Assembly: GCF_002162035.1 (NCBI RefSeq)
Contig: NZ_CP021138.1
Location: 372,001-436,000, forward strand
Source of the DNA: Sulfuriferula sp. AH1
GTDB lineage: Bacteria > Pseudomonadota > Gammaproteobacteria > Burkholderiales > Sulfuriferulaceae
Direction: 5' to 3'
DNA length: 64,000 bases
Below, piece by piece: positions 49,166 to 59,566 of the stretch (positions are counted from its first letter, which is position 1; every line of letters starts with the position of its first letter). Both the position numbers and the translations under genes were made by a program. The notes beneath the pieces are model-generated. The model searched no databases. It saw only the letters and a list, made by a program, of their open reading frames with translations, and was not told the origin of the DNA.

Positions 49166-50322
49166 ACGCCCCTGCAAGATCCCGGCGCGATGTGGCGGAA
49201 TACGATTTCGTGCTGATATGGCTGACGATCGCATTGCTCGCATTCGGACTGGTGATGGTGTATTCGGCGTCGATCGATATTGCCGAGGCAAACCGCGCAA
49301 CCGGGCATCACTCGACCTTTTTCCTGATGCGTCATGCCATGTTCATCACGATAGGACTGGTCGCAGGTTATGTCACGTTTCTGGTGCCGATACGCGAATG
49401 GCAGCGTTTTGCGCCATGGCTGTTCCTGGGCGGGCTGGTATTGCTGGCGGTGGTGCTGATTCCGGGCGTGGGCCGCAACGTCAACGGCAGCCAGCGCTGG
49501 TTGCCATTGGGCTTTTTCAATCTGCAGCCGTCAGAACTGATGAAGCTGGCAGTGGTGATTTATGCCGCGGATTACACCGTACGCAAGGCGGCGTTCATGC
49601 ATAGCTTCAAGCAGGGTTTCCTGCCGATGTTGATCGCGATTCTGTTTACCGGTTTTCTGCTATTGCGCGAGCCGGATTTCGGCGCGTTCGTGGTGATTAT
49701 CGCGATCGCGATGTCGGCATTGTTTCTGGGCGGGTTGAATCTGCGTATTTTCGCCGGGCTGATCGTGCTGCTGGTGGTGGGTTTCATCGGACTGATCTGG
49801 AGTTCGCCTTATCGCCTGCAGCGGATCGTCGGCTTCATGGATCCATGGGCGGATCCGTTCGGCAAGGGCTACCAATTGTCACATGCGCTGATCGCGTTCG
49901 GTCGCGGCCAGTGGACCGGGCTGGGATTGGGCGGCAGCGTCGAGAAACTGTTCTATTTGCCGGAAGCGCATACCGATTTCCTGCTGGCGGTCATTGCCGA
50001 AGAACTGGGCTTTGTCGGAGTGGCGATCGTGATCGCGCTATTTGCCTGGCTGGTGGTGCGCGCATTCCAGATCGGACGTCAGGCTGCGGTCATGGAACGC
50101 CATTTCTGCGCGCTGACCGCGATGGGCATCGGTGTGTGGATAGGCGTGCAAGCCAGTATCAATATCGGCGTGAACGTGGGGCTGTTGCCGACCAAGGGGC
50201 TGACCCTGCCGTTCCTGTCATTTGGCGGCAGCGGCATCGTCGCGAACTGCATGGCGATCGCCATATTGCTCCGGGTCGATTACGAAACGCGCAGCCTGAA
50301 ACGCGGAAAGAAGGGGACCTGA
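49162..50322 (+). CDS. ftsW: Septal peptidoglycan glycosyltransferase FtsW
   Basis: A 386-residue SEDS-family membrane protein with about ten membrane segments. Signatures: [34 protein letters not shown], the SEDS loop [37 protein letters not shown], and [19 protein letters not shown]. It polymerises lipid II with FtsI. Overlaps murD by four bases. Confidence 0.97.
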   Translation: MNAPARSRRDVAEYDFVLIWLTIALLAFGLVMVYSASIDIAEANRATGHHSTFFLMRHAMFITIGLVAGYVTFLVPIREWQRFAPWLFLGGLVLLAVVLIPGVGRNVNGSQRWLPLGFFNLQPSELMKLAVVIYAADYTVRKAAFMHSFKQGFLPMLIAILFTGFLLLREPDFGAFVVIIAIAMSALFLGGLNLRIFAGLIVLLVVGFIGLIWSSPYRLQRIVGFMDPWADPFGKGYQLSHALIAFGRGQWTGLGLGGSVEKLFYLPEAHTDFLLAVIAEELGFVGVAIVIALFAWLVVRAFQIGRQAAVMERHFCALTAMGIGVWIGVQASINIGVNVGLLPTKGLTLPFLSFGGSGIVANCMAIAILLRVDYETRSLKRGKKGT

Positions 50323-50324
50323 TC

Positions 50325-51413
50325 ATGGCGCGCACACTCATGGTCATGGCAGGCGGCACAGGCGGGCATATCTATCCTGGCCTGGCGGTCGCGGCAGCGA
50401 TGCGCGACCAGGGCTGGCAAGTGGTCTGGCTGGGCACCCGCAACGGTATGGAAGCGCGCATCGTGCCCGAGCATGGCTACCCGATGGCATGGCTGTCGAT
50501 GGGCGGCATCCGCGGCAACGGTTTGCTGCGTAAATTGCTGTTGCCGGCAATGCTGCTGATCGCTTTTGCACAGGCGCTGAGCGCGTTGCTGCGGCATCGT
50601 CCGGATGTGGTGCTGGGCATGGGCGGTTACCCGAGTTTCCCCGGCGGCATGATGGCCGTGCTGTTAGGCAAGCCGCTGGTAATACATGAACAGAATTCGA
50701 TCGCCGGATTGAGTAACCGGGTGCTGGCCTGTCTGGCGGACAAGGTCGTGGCAGGGTTTCCTGGCGCATTTGCCAACCCGCAGGACAAGCCCATCCCATG
50801 CGGTAAAGTTGCGAGTCTGTGGCTGGGTAATCCGGTTCGCGCCAGCATTGCTGCGTTACCCATGAAAGCAACACCCGCACGGACGCGGTTGCGTTTGCTG
50901 GTGGTGGGCGGCAGTCTGGGTGCGGCCGCGCTGAATGATACGGTGCCCAAGGCGCTGGCATTGATACCCGAGGCACAGCGCCCCGAAGTCATCCATCAGG
51001 CGGGAACCCGGCATGTGGCCGCGCTGCGTGACAATTATGCCGCGGTTGGCGTGGATGCGGATGTGCGCGATTTTATTGCCGACATGGCGGAAGTGTATGC
51101 CTGGTGCGACCTGGCGATTACCCGTGCCGGGGCGTTGACGGTGGCGGAGCTGGCGGCGGCCGCTGTACCGTCGGTGCTGGTGCCTTATCCGCATGCAGTG
51201 GATGACCATCAAACCACCAATGCGCAATTCCTGGTGGCGGCAGGAGCGGCGCTGCTGATGCCGCAAAGCGGTTTGAGCGCAGAACGGCTGGCGACAGTGT
51301 TAATGCAATTGCAGCCCGAACAGCTGGCACGCATGGCGCAGCAGGCCCGGTCCCTGGCCAAGCCCGACGCCACAGCGGCAGTCGCGCAAGTGTGTATGGA
51401 GCTAGTTAAATGA
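50325..51413 (+). CDS. murG: Lipid II synthase MurG
   Basis: MurG, a GT-B glycosyltransferase on the inner face of the membrane, adds GlcNAc to lipid I. The frame is open far upstream inside ftsW, but the ATG at 50325 gives the normal 362 residues. Seen: [53 protein letters not shown] and [19 protein letters not shown]. It overlaps murC. Confidence 0.97.
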   Translation: MARTLMVMAGGTGGHIYPGLAVAAAMRDQGWQVVWLGTRNGMEARIVPEHGYPMAWLSMGGIRGNGLLRKLLLPAMLLIAFAQALSALLRHRPDVVLGMGGYPSFPGGMMAVLLGKPLVIHEQNSIAGLSNRVLACLADKVVAGFPGAFANPQDKPIPCGKVASLWLGNPVRASIAALPMKATPARTRLRLLVVGGSLGAAALNDTVPKALALIPEAQRPEVIHQAGTRHVAALRDNYAAVGVDADVRDFIADMAEVYAWCDLAITRAGALTVAELAAAAVPSVLVPYPHAVDDHQTTNAQFLVAAGAALLMPQSGLSAERLATVLMQLQPEQLARMAQQARSLAKPDATAAVAQVCMELVK

Positions 51414-52807
51414 AACATAAAGTCAAACAAATACATTTTGTCGGCATCGGCGGTTCGGGCATGAGCGGTATTGCCGAGGTGCTGTCCAATCTCGGTTTTA
51501 TCGTGACCGGTTCAGATATGGCCGACAATGCTGCAACCCGTCGTTTGAGTAGTCTGGGCATTACTGTGTTTCATGGTCACGATGCCGCCAATGTCGGTGC
51601 CGCCGATGCGATCGTGACCTCGACTGCCGTGCAGGCAGATAATCCGGAAGTAATCGCTGCGCGCGAGCTCGCCATTCCGGTGGTACCAAGGGCAATCATG
51701 CTGGCGGAGCTGATGCGGTTGCGTCAGGGCATCGCGATAGCCGGAACGCACGGCAAGACCACGACGACATCGCTGGTCGCCAGCATCCTCGCTCAGGCAG
51801 GGATGGACCCGACTTTCGTGATCGGCGGCAGGCTGGAAGCCGCCGGTGCCAATGCGCGTCTGGGACAGGGCGAATTCATCGTGGTCGAGGCGGACGAATC
51901 GGATGCATCGTTCTTGTACCTGACTCCGGTACTCGCCGTAGTGACCAATATCGATGCCGATCATATGGAAACCTACGGCCATGATTTCGGCCGGCTGAAG
52001 CAGGCATTCGTCGATTTTGTCGAGCATATTCCGTTTTACGGCAGAGCCGTGCTTTGCATCGATGACGCCAATGTGCGCGCCATCATGCCGTCGATTACAA
52101 AACCGGTCACCGGTTACGGCCTGAGCGAAACAGCTGATATCCGCGCGGTCGATGTGCGTCACGACGGCGGACAAATGCATTTTAGCGTCATCAACGGCGG
52201 CGGCCGTCATGTGATGGATGTCACCCTGAATCTGCCCGGCATACACAACGTGCTGAACGCACTTGCTGCGATAGCGATCGGGCTGGAAGTCGGCGCGCCG
52301 GAAACGGCCATTGCGCAGGCGCTGGCGGATTTTCGCGGGGTTGGGCGGCGTTTCCAGCGTTACGGCGAAATGGCGCTGTCAAGAGGCGGCACGTTTACCC
52401 TGGTGGACGATTACGGCCATCACCCGGTAGAGATGGCAGCTACGCTGGCGGCGGCGCGTGCGGCGTTCCCGGGGCGGCGCCTGGTGCTGGCATTTCAGCC
52501 GCATCGTTATACCCGTACCCGCGACGTGTTCGAAGATTTTGTAAAAGTACTGTCCAGCGTGGATGTGCTGTTGCTGGCGGAAGTGTACGCCGCCGGCGAA
52601 GCCCCGATTGTGGCGGCAGATGGCCGTGCGCTGGCTCGGGCAATACGGGTGGCAGGCAAGGTTGAGCCGATTTTCGTGGAACAGATTGCGGATATGCCGG
52701 ACATGGTGCTGGCCAATGTTCAGGACGGGGATGTAGTACTGACGATGGGCGCCGGTTCGATCGGCGCGACGCCGGGACAAATCGCCGAGGTGGCGCGTGT
52801 GCGCTGA
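51410..52807 (+). CDS. murC: UDP-MurNAc:L-alanine ligase
   Basis: MurC starts the stem peptide with L-alanine. 465 residues: [17 protein letters not shown] at the N-terminus, ATP loop [12 protein letters not shown] near residue 110, [29 protein letters not shown] and DDYGHHPVE. The end is one base before the murB start. Normal order murG-murC-murB. Confidence 0.97.
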   Translation: MKHKVKQIHFVGIGGSGMSGIAEVLSNLGFIVTGSDMADNAATRRLSSLGITVFHGHDAANVGAADAIVTSTAVQADNPEVIAARELAIPVVPRAIMLAELMRLRQGIAIAGTHGKTTTTSLVASILAQAGMDPTFVIGGRLEAAGANARLGQGEFIVVEADESDASFLYLTPVLAVVTNIDADHMETYGHDFGRLKQAFVDFVEHIPFYGRAVLCIDDANVRAIMPSITKPVTGYGLSETADIRAVDVRHDGGQMHFSVINGGGRHVMDVTLNLPGIHNVLNALAAIAIGLEVGAPETAIAQALADFRGVGRRFQRYGEMALSRGGTFTLVDDYGHHPVEMAATLAAARAAFPGRRLVLAFQPHRYTRTRDVFEDFVKVLSSVDVLLLAEVYAAGEAPIVAADGRALARAIRVAGKVEPIFVEQIADMPDMVLANVQDGDVVLTMGAGSIGATPGQIAEVARVR

Positions 52808-52808
52808 A

Positions 52809-53741
52809 ATGACATTGGCGCTGCTGGAACAGGCCGGATTGCGCGGCGAATTGCGCCGTAACGAGTCGATGGCCGGGCACGTGAGCTGGCGTGCAGGCGG
52901 GGTGGCCGAGCAGGTTTACGTGCCGGTGGATGTAGCCGATATGGCAGCGTATCTGAGCAGCCTGCCGGCGGATATGCCGGTGTATTGCGTAGGGCTGGGC
53001 AGTAACCTGCTGGTGCGCGATGGCGGTGTGCGCGGCGCCGTGATTCTGTTGCATGGCGCGCTGCGCGAGATTCGTCTGGAGAGCAGGACGGATACGTCCG
53101 CTGTGATTTATGCAGAGGCTGGCGTGGCTGCACCGAAACTGGCGCGGTTTGCTGCGGGACATGATCTGGTAGGCGCCGAGTTCATGGCCGGCATCCCCGG
53201 CACCGTTGGCGGTGCGCTGGCGATGAATGCCGGCTGTTATGGCAGCGAAACCTGGCAGATTGCAGTACGGGCGCTGACGATGAACCGGCAAGGACATCTG
53301 CGGCAGCGCGAGCGCAGCGAATATGCGCTGGATTACCGGCATGTCGCATTGCTGGAGCAGGCTGAAGAATGGTTTGTCGGCGGCTGGTTTGAATTGCAGA
53401 CAGGCGATGGTGTGGCATCGAAGCAGGTGATCAAGGAACTGCTGCAACGCCGTATCGCCAGTCAGCCATTGGGTCAGCCCAATGCCGGATCGGTATTCCG
53501 TAATCCGGAAGGCGATTACGCAGCGCGTCTGATTGAAAGCTGCGGGTTGAAAGGCAAGCGTATAGGCGGTGCGGAAGTATCGGCCAAACATGCGAATTTT
53601 ATCGTGAATGCAGGTAATGCAACGGCAGCGGATATAGAAGATTTGATCGATCTCGTAGCAGCGACGGTAGCAGAGCAATGCGGAGTGGTATTGCAACGGG
53701 AAGTACGAGTGATAGGCGATAGAGCAAAGGGTAACGCATGA
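52809..53741 (+). CDS. murB: UDP-N-acetylenolpyruvoylglucosamine reductase
   Basis: MurB, a flavoenzyme, reduces the enolpyruvyl ether to MurNAc using NADPH. From the ATG at 52809, 310 residues. Seen: [17 protein letters not shown] contacts [12 protein letters not shown] and [20 protein letters not shown], and the catalytic serine region [20 protein letters not shown] with Glu near the C-terminus. The [11 protein letters not shown] form is type I-like. Overlaps ddlB. Confidence 0.96.
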   Translation: MTLALLEQAGLRGELRRNESMAGHVSWRAGGVAEQVYVPVDVADMAAYLSSLPADMPVYCVGLGSNLLVRDGGVRGAVILLHGALREIRLESRTDTSAVIYAEAGVAAPKLARFAAGHDLVGAEFMAGIPGTVGGALAMNAGCYGSETWQIAVRALTMNRQGHLRQRERSEYALDYRHVALLEQAEEWFVGGWFELQTGDGVASKQVIKELLQRRIASQPLGQPNAGSVFRNPEGDYAARLIESCGLKGKRIGGAEVSAKHANFIVNAGNATAADIEDLIDLVAATVAEQCGVVLQREVRVIGDRAKGNA

Positions 53742-54649
53742 GTCGATTTGGAAAAGTGGGTGTGTTATTGGGCGGGCGCTCGGCTGAACGCGAGGTGTCG
53801 CTGAACAGCGGCCATGCGGTGCTGGCCGCGTTGCAACGCCAGGGCGTGGATGCGCATGCCTTCGACCCCGCCGAGCAGGATCTGGCAGCATTGGCAGCGC
53901 AGGGTTTTGATCGGGTCATGATCTCGCTGCATGGCCGCTTCGGCGAAGACGGTACCGTACAGGGCGCGCTCGATTTGATGGATATCCCTTATACCGGCAG
54001 CGGGGTGATGGCGTCGGCGCTGGCGATGGACAAATGGCGCACCAAATTGTTGTGGCAGGCGGCAGGCGTGCCGACGCCGGATTACGCATTGCTGGATGAG
54101 CATACCGATTTTGATGCGGTCGTGGCGCGGCTGGGATTGCCGATCTTCGTGAAACCGGCGCGTGAAGGTTCCAGTATCGGCATGAGCAAAGTGACGCAGG
54201 CGGACGAATTGCGCGCAGCGTGGGAAAAGGCGGCGCAGTTCGATGCGCTGGTGCTGGCCGAGCAGTTTATCGAAGGCGGCGAATATACCTGCGCGATCCT
54301 CGGTGACAAGGCGTTGCCGATGATACGGCTGGTGCCGAAGAAGGCATTTTACGATTTTGAAGCCAAATACTTGCGCGACGACACGGAATACCGGGTCCCT
54401 TGCGGGCTGGCGACGGAGCAGGAGCAGTCGATACAGCGCCTCGCCAAAAAAGCCTTCGATGTGCTGGGCTGTCGCGGCTGGGCGCGGCTGGATGTGATGC
54501 TGGATGCAGCGGGCACCCCGTACTTTCTGGAGGCGAATACGTCGCCGGGCATGACCGATCACAGTCTGGTGCCGATGGCGGCGAGGGCGGCAGGGATGAC
54601 ATTCGACGAGCTGGTATTGGCAATATTGGAGCAGGCCCGTGTGGGATGA
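53738..54649 (+). CDS. ddlB: D-alanine--D-alanine ligase
   Basis: A 303-residue ATP-grasp ligase making D-Ala-D-Ala for MurF. Seen: [74 protein letters not shown], and C-terminal [20 protein letters not shown]. The tyrosine in IPYTGSG indicates D-Ala rather than D-lactate specificity. Overlaps murB and ftsQ. Confidence 0.97.
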   Translation: MSRFGKVGVLLGGRSAEREVSLNSGHAVLAALQRQGVDAHAFDPAEQDLAALAAQGFDRVMISLHGRFGEDGTVQGALDLMDIPYTGSGVMASALAMDKWRTKLLWQAAGVPTPDYALLDEHTDFDAVVARLGLPIFVKPAREGSSIGMSKVTQADELRAAWEKAAQFDALVLAEQFIEGGEYTCAILGDKALPMIRLVPKKAFYDFEAKYLRDDTEYRVPCGLATEQEQSIQRLAKKAFDVLGCRGWARLDVMLDAAGTPYFLEANTSPGMTDHSLVPMAARAAGMTFDELVLAILEQARVG

Positions 54650-55382
54650 CGAAGCCGCACTGGCCAAACTCACGCGGCTTGCGTTGTGGGGGACTCTGGC
54701 GCTGCTGCTGTGGGCGGGGCTGGTCATGGCGTCGCGGCTGGACAGTTTCGACCTGCGCGAGATCGATATCATGGGCGCGCAACATGTTACCGCGGAGCAG
54801 GCAAAGCTGGTGGTGCGGGAACGTTTGACCGGCAACTTTTTTTCGGCCGATCTGGATGCGGCGCGGGCGGCTTTCATCAAGTTGCCGTGGGTGCGCGATG
54901 CGAGCGTGCGTCGGCAATGGCCGGATGGTCTGGTGGTGAAGCTGGAGGAGCATCAGCCGCTGGCGCGCTGGAATGATGATGCATTGCTGAACAGCTACGG
55001 CGAAGTATTCAAGGCTGCATGCGATCTGAATTTGCCGCATCTGAGCGGGCCTGCGGGTAGTGAACATGAAGTCGCGCAGGCATGGATGGAGTTTGGCCGC
55101 ATTCTGACGCCGCTCAAGGCGCGTCCGGTTGCGGTGACATTGAACGATAGACGGAGTTGGCGGGTGACGCTGGATAACGGCATGAACATCGCGCTTGGCC
55201 GGGAACATGTGGCTGAGCGTCTGACACGCTGGGTAAACCTGTATCCGACAGCAATGGCGCAGTTGGGCGTGCCTGTGGCCGAGGTCGATCTGCGTTATCC
55301 GAAAGGTTTTGCGGTGCGTTTGCTGGCAACCAAGCCGGGCAACAAGGCACCAGCGGTGCAAGGACAGGGGAAATCAGTATGA
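54639..55382 (+). CDS. ftsQ: Cell division protein FtsQ
   Basis: A 247-residue bitopic membrane protein that links FtsL/FtsB with the septal synthases. A single membrane segment ([18 protein letters not shown], about 11-28), the POTRA domain ([18 protein letters not shown]) and the FtsQ beta domain follow. GTG at 54639 is eight bases after GGAG and overlaps ddlB by 11 bases. Confidence 0.93.
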   Translation: MWDDEAALAKLTRLALWGTLALLLWAGLVMASRLDSFDLREIDIMGAQHVTAEQAKLVVRERLTGNFFSADLDAARAAFIKLPWVRDASVRRQWPDGLVVKLEEHQPLARWNDDALLNSYGEVFKAACDLNLPHLSGPAGSEHEVAQAWMEFGRILTPLKARPVAVTLNDRRSWRVTLDNGMNIALGREHVAERLTRWVNLYPTAMAQLGVPVAEVDLRYPKGFAVRLLATKPGNKAPAVQGQGKSV

Positions 55383-56614
55383 GCAGGCAAAGAGATGCAC
55401 GTGAATTAATCGTAGGTCTGGATATCGGCACCTCCAAGGTCATCGCTATCGTGGCGGAGATACTGCCCGAAGGGCGCATGGAAGTGGTCGGGATGGGCAG
55501 CCATCCCTCGCGCGGGTTGAAGAAGGGCGTGGTAGTGAATATCGAATCGACCGTCAACGCGATTCAGCGCGCGCTGGAAGAAGCTGAATTAATGGCGGAT
55601 TGCAAGATTACCGAAGTCTATACCGGCATCGCCGGCAGCCATATCAAGAGCTTTAACTCGCACGGCATGGTGCCTATCAAGGACAAGGAAGTGACGCAGT
55701 TCGATGTCGACAAGGTCATCGAAACCGCGCGTGCGGTCAATATACCGACCGATCAGCAGATTCTGCATATTCTGCCGCAGGAATACCTGGTCGACGGTCA
55801 GGAGGATGTGCGCGAGCCGCTGGGCATGAGCGGCGTACGTCTGGAAGTCAAGGTGCATATCGTGACCGGCGCGGTATCGGCGGCACAGAACATCATCAAA
55901 TGCGTGCGCCGCTGCGGACTGGAGGTGAGCGATCTGGTGCTGCAGCCGCTGGCATCCGCGATGGCAGTACTGACCGAAGACGAAAAGGATCTGGGGGTTG
56001 CACTGGTGGATATCGGCGGTGGCACTACCGATATCGCGGTGTTTACCCAGGGCGCGATACGCCATACCGCGGTGATACCTATCGCCGGCGATCAGATCAC
56101 CAATGATATCGGGCTGGCTTTGCGCACGCCGCTGAAAGATGCCGAAGACATCAAGATCGCTCATGGCTGCGCCTTGCGTCAGCTCGCAGGCGCGCATGAC
56201 ATGCTGGAAGTGCCAGGGGTCGGTGAGCGCGGTGCCCGGCAGATGTCGCGGCAGTTGCTGGCAGAGGTCATCGAGCCGCGGGTGCTGGAGTTGTACGAGA
56301 TGGTGCAGGCGGAATTGCGTCGCAGCGGATTTGAAGAGCTGATGCGTTCCGGCATCGTGATTACAGGGGGCTCTGCAGCGATGCAGGGCATGGTTGAACT
56401 GGGTGAGGAGGTCTTTCATATGCCAGTACGTCTGGGTTTGCCGCAATACGAAGGTGGTTTGTCGGAGGTAATGCATAACGCACGCTACGCCACCGGCGTG
56501 GGGTTGTTGCTGGCGGGTCTGGACCAGCAGGATCGACGACAACCGATGAAATTGTCCGGGACGTCGATGCAGCAGGTATTCGAGCGCATGAAAGGTTGGT
56601 TCAGGAATTTTTAA
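55379..56614 (+). CDS. ftsA: Cell division protein FtsA
   Basis: FtsA is the actin-like membrane tether of FtsZ. 411 residues: IVGLDIGTSKVIAIVAE at the phosphate-1 loop, the 1C subdomain, VDIGGGTTDIAVFTQG as phosphate-2 loop, and the C-terminal amphipathic helix (VFERMKGWFRNF) that binds the membrane. It begins in the ATGA overlap with ftsQ. Confidence 0.97.
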   Translation: MSRQRDARELIVGLDIGTSKVIAIVAEILPEGRMEVVGMGSHPSRGLKKGVVVNIESTVNAIQRALEEAELMADCKITEVYTGIAGSHIKSFNSHGMVPIKDKEVTQFDVDKVIETARAVNIPTDQQILHILPQEYLVDGQEDVREPLGMSGVRLEVKVHIVTGAVSAAQNIIKCVRRCGLEVSDLVLQPLASAMAVLTEDEKDLGVALVDIGGGTTDIAVFTQGAIRHTAVIPIAGDQITNDIGLALRTPLKDAEDIKIAHGCALRQLAGAHDMLEVPGVGERGARQMSRQLLAEVIEPRVLELYEMVQAELRRSGFEELMRSGIVITGGSAAMQGMVELGEEVFHMPVRLGLPQYEGGLSEVMHNARYATGVGLLLAGLDQQDRRQPMKLSGTSMQQVFERMKGWFRNF

Positions 56615-56670
56615 ACTGGTTGGTTAATTGAGCGCATTTTTTGATTTGTACACGGATAAAGGAGATGAGC

Positions 56671-57825
56671 ATGTTTGAAATTATGGATACGTTGACCCAG
56701 GATGCAGTAATTAAAGTTATCGGTGTTGGCGGCTGCGGCGGCAATGCGGTCGATCACATGATCGATTGCGGCGTCGAAGGCGTGGAATTTATCAGCATCA
56801 ATACCGATGCCCAGGCATTGCAACGCAATAAAGCCAAAGTGCAATTGCAGCTGGGTACTGGCGTTACCCGCGGCCTGGGCGCTGGCGCGAATCCTGAAGT
56901 CGGCCGCGAAGCCGCGCTGGAAGACCGTGAGCGCATCGCCGAGCTGATCGATGGTGCCGATATGCTGTTTGTCACCGCGGGCATGGGTGGCGGTACCGGT
57001 ACCGGCGCAGCGCCGGTCGTGGCCGAAGTCGCCAAGGAAATGGGCATACTCACCGTCGCCGTGGTGACCAAGCCATTCCTGTTCGAAGGCAAGCGTGTAC
57101 GTTTGGCCAACGCCGGTATCGAGGCGTTATCGCGTCATGTGGATTCGCTGATCGTGATTCCGAACGAGAAGCTGATGCAGGTGCTGGGTGAAGACGTCTC
57201 GATGCTCGATGCATTCAAGGCTGCCAACAATGTATTGCACGGCGCGGTTGCCGGTATCGCCGAAGTGATAAATTGCCCAGGCATGGTCAACGTTGACTTC
57301 GCTGACGTGAAGACGGTGATGTCGGAAATGGGCATGGCGATGATGGGTTCTGCGGCTGCTGTGGGTGCGGATCGCGCTCGTATCGCTGCGCAACAGGCCG
57401 TTGCCAGCCCATTGCTGGAAGACGTGAATCTGGCAGGTGCGCGTGGCGTGCTGGTGAACGTGACGGCTTCCACTTCCTTCAAGATGAAGGAATACTACGA
57501 AGTCATGAACACCATCAAGGGCTTTACCGCAGAGGAAGCGACCGTGATCGTGGGTACCGTGATCGACGAGAATATCGGCGACGAATTGCGTGTGACCATC
57601 GTTGCCACCGGTCTGGGTAGCCCGATAGCGCGTCAGCAGCCGAAACCGGTGATCGTCAAAACCGGTACCGATGATTATTCAGCTGCGACGGTCGATTATC
57701 AAACCGCCGAAGCCGAACCTACGGTATTCCGCAGCAATCGGCGCGAGGCTCAAGTGGAGGCGCTGAAACAGTCCGGTATGGAATATCTGGATATCCCGGC
57801 ATTTCTGCGCAAACAGGCCGACTAA
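56671..57825 (+). CDS. ftsZ: Cell division protein FtsZ
   Basis: FtsZ is the tubulin-like GTPase forming the Z ring. 384 residues from the ATG at 56671, which has AAGGAG at good spacing. GTP-binding [11 protein letters not shown] at the start, tubulin signature [10 protein letters not shown] near 106-115, the T7 loop [11 protein letters not shown], and the conserved C-terminal peptide [11 protein letters not shown] that binds FtsA and ZipA. Confidence 0.98.
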   Translation: MFEIMDTLTQDAVIKVIGVGGCGGNAVDHMIDCGVEGVEFISINTDAQALQRNKAKVQLQLGTGVTRGLGAGANPEVGREAALEDRERIAELIDGADMLFVTAGMGGGTGTGAAPVVAEVAKEMGILTVAVVTKPFLFEGKRVRLANAGIEALSRHVDSLIVIPNEKLMQVLGEDVSMLDAFKAANNVLHGAVAGIAEVINCPGMVNVDFADVKTVMSEMGMAMMGSAAAVGADRARIAAQQAVASPLLEDVNLAGARGVLVNVTASTSFKMKEYYEVMNTIKGFTAEEATVIVGTVIDENIGDELRVTIVATGLGSPIARQQPKPVIVKTGTDDYSAATVDYQTAEAEPTVFRSNRREAQVEALKQSGMEYLDIPAFLRKQAD

Positions 57826-57868
57826 ACGATAGCAAAAGGGGAGTTTTTGGGTTTTAATTGATTCAGGC

Positions 57869-57874
57869 TATAAT
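57869..57874 (+). promoter_or_regulatory. Candidate -10 box of lpxC
   Basis: A perfect TATAAT lies about 29 bases before the lpxC ATG, in the 77-base gap after ftsZ. No good -35 hexamer is found at 16-18 bases, so this is tentative. Confidence 0.4.
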
Positions 57875-57902
57875 GCGCTGAATTAATTGATCCATTACGC
57901 AC

Positions 57903-58820
57903 ATGATTCAGCAACGTACTATAAAAAATACCATAAGCGCCACAGGCGTGGGGCTGCATACCGGTGCAAAAGTCGGCATGGTGCTGCGCCCCGCTGCGCC
58001 GAATACGGGGGTGGTGTTTCGACGTCTGGATCTGGCTGAGCCGGTCGACATCGTCGTGGCGGCGGATCACGTGGGTGATACCCGTTTATGTTCGACGCTG
58101 GACAATGGTCTGGCTACCGTCGCTACGGTAGAGCATCTGATGTCGGCACTCGCCGGGCTGGGGGTCGATAATATCTATGTCGATCTCGATGGCCCTGAAG
58201 TGCCGATCATGGATGGTTCGGCATCGTCTTTTGTGTTCCTGATCCAGTCAGCCGGTATTGAACCGCAGAACGTGGCGAAGCGTTTCGTCAGGATCAGGAA
58301 AACGGTTGAAGTGGTGGAAGGGGACAAGCGCGTGCGCTTCGAACCGTTTGACGGATTCAAGATCGAGTTCACCATCGATTTCAAACATCCGGTATTTGAA
58401 AAATCGAGTCAGGTAATCAGCCTGGATTTTGCCAAGACTTCCTATGTAAAAGAAGTCAGCCGTGCCCGTACTTTCGGTTTCATGCAGGAAGTGGAGTGGT
58501 TGCGCGCGAATGGACTGGCGCTGGGCGGCAGCCTGGATAATGCGATCGTCATGGACGAATTCCGGGTGTTGAACAGCGATGGCTTGCGTTACGAGGATGA
58601 GTTTGTGAAACACAAGGTGCTGGATGCGATTGGCGATCTGTACATTGTCGGGCATCCGATAATAGGCGCTTTCTATGCCTACAAATCCGGTCATGCACTC
58701 AATAACCGTCTGCTGCGCACTTTGTTGCAAGACCAGAGCGCATGGGAGTATGTCAGTTTTGACGACGAGAAACTCGCTCCTGCCGGTATCCGCCAGCTGC
58801 ATCCGCAACTGGCTACCTAG
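57903..58820 (+). CDS. lpxC: UDP-3-O-acyl-N-acetylglucosamine deacetylase
   Basis: LpxC is the zinc deacetylase that commits substrate to lipid A. 305 residues. Zinc ligands are His78 (VEHLMSAL), His237 and Asp241 (HKVLDAIGD); His264 lies in [13 protein letters not shown]. Opening motif [18 protein letters not shown]. It lies at the end of the dcw cluster, as in most proteobacteria. Confidence 0.97.
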   Translation: MIQQRTIKNTISATGVGLHTGAKVGMVLRPAAPNTGVVFRRLDLAEPVDIVVAADHVGDTRLCSTLDNGLATVATVEHLMSALAGLGVDNIYVDLDGPEVPIMDGSASSFVFLIQSAGIEPQNVAKRFVRIRKTVEVVEGDKRVRFEPFDGFKIEFTIDFKHPVFEKSSQVISLDFAKTSYVKEVSRARTFGFMQEVEWLRANGLALGGSLDNAIVMDEFRVLNSDGLRYEDEFVKHKVLDAIGDLYIVGHPIIGAFYAYKSGHALNNRLLRTLLQDQSAWEYVSFDDEKLAPAGIRQLHPQLAT

Positions 58821-58832
58821 CCTGCGATTCCC

Positions 58833-59015
58833 ATGATCATCATTCGCCTGCTGTTCGTGTTGGCTTGTATTGCGCTTGCACTTTCAGGCGCTTTGTATTT
58901 TCTGACCGGCGACAAACGCTATCTGCGTTTTGTCTGGAAGGTGCTCAAGTTCGGGGTGATCCTGATCGTGGTTTTCGGCGCGCTGATTGTTGCAGAACGT
59001 CTGGTTTTGATTTGA
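58833..59015 (+). CDS. Small two-segment membrane protein after lpxC
   Basis: A 60-residue protein made of two hydrophobic segments (LLFVLACIALALSGALYFL and FGVILIVVFGALIVAERLVL) around a basic loop GDKRYLRFVWKVLK. It begins 12 bases after lpxC. Similar short genes follow lpxC in related betaproteobacteria. Function unknown. Confidence 0.6.
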   Translation: MIIIRLLFVLACIALALSGALYFLTGDKRYLRFVWKVLKFGVILIVVFGALIVAERLVLI

Positions 59016-59021
59016 CGGGTG

Positions 59022-59471
59022 TTATTTGCCCAGATGCTTGCTCAACAGGTTCGCCAGCGCATCCTTTAATTCCCCCGCTTCGAGTTCCGTGTGCAGATTT
59101 TTGAGTTCTGTCAGGCCTGCTGTGCTGATGCTGGGCTTATTGGGTTCGCGATAACGGTTGGGAATGGCGTTGGTGCGCACCTTGACCAGGATGGTCTGTC
59201 CTAATATGCCTTGTTTTGCCAATGCATTGCTGATGCTGGGGATGAGCTGGCGCAGCTTCGCCGCAGCGGCACCGTGATCGCAGTAAATGCTGACGGTGTC
59301 GGCATCGATTTGTCCGATGCGCGATACGCTGGCCAGCCCGCTGGGCACGATGGTGTGCCAGACTTTCTGCAGCCGCAGGATTTCATTGACATGCGTCTGT
59401 AACATGCGCAAGCGATTATCCGTACCGATAAAACGATGAGCGCGCTGGGCTTGGGCAGGAAAATTCGTCAT
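59022..59471 (-). CDS. DUF721/DciA-like protein
   Basis: A 149-residue protein with a basic N-terminal helix and a KH-like DUF721 domain (LQKVWHTIVPSGLASVSRIG, DTVSIYCDHGAAAAKLRQLI). Proteins of this family (DciA) load the replicative helicase in bacteria that lack DnaC. The ATG at 59471 is preferred over a TTG five codons upstream. It is convergent with the small lpxC-linked gene and divergent from secA. Confidence 0.8.
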   Translation of the reverse strand: MTNFPAQAQRAHRFIGTDNRLRMLQTHVNEILRLQKVWHTIVPSGLASVSRIGQIDADTVSIYCDHGAAAAKLRQLIPSISNALAKQGILGQTILVKVRTNAIPNRYREPNKPSISTAGLTELKNLHTELEAGELKDALANLLSKHLGK

Positions 59472-59479
59472 CCAGGATA

Positions 59480-59508
59480 CTGTCAATAAAGCGATTCGGA
59501 ATGATACT
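59480..59508 (+). promoter_or_regulatory. Candidate secA promoter
   Basis: CTGTCA and GATACT are 17 bases apart, each matching four of six consensus bases, ending about 60 bases before the secA ATG in the divergent region. Confidence 0.35.
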
Positions 59509-59566
59509 GCGAATATGGTAACATGTTCTGATTTTCACGCAACGTAACAAAATATATCCCATTGCC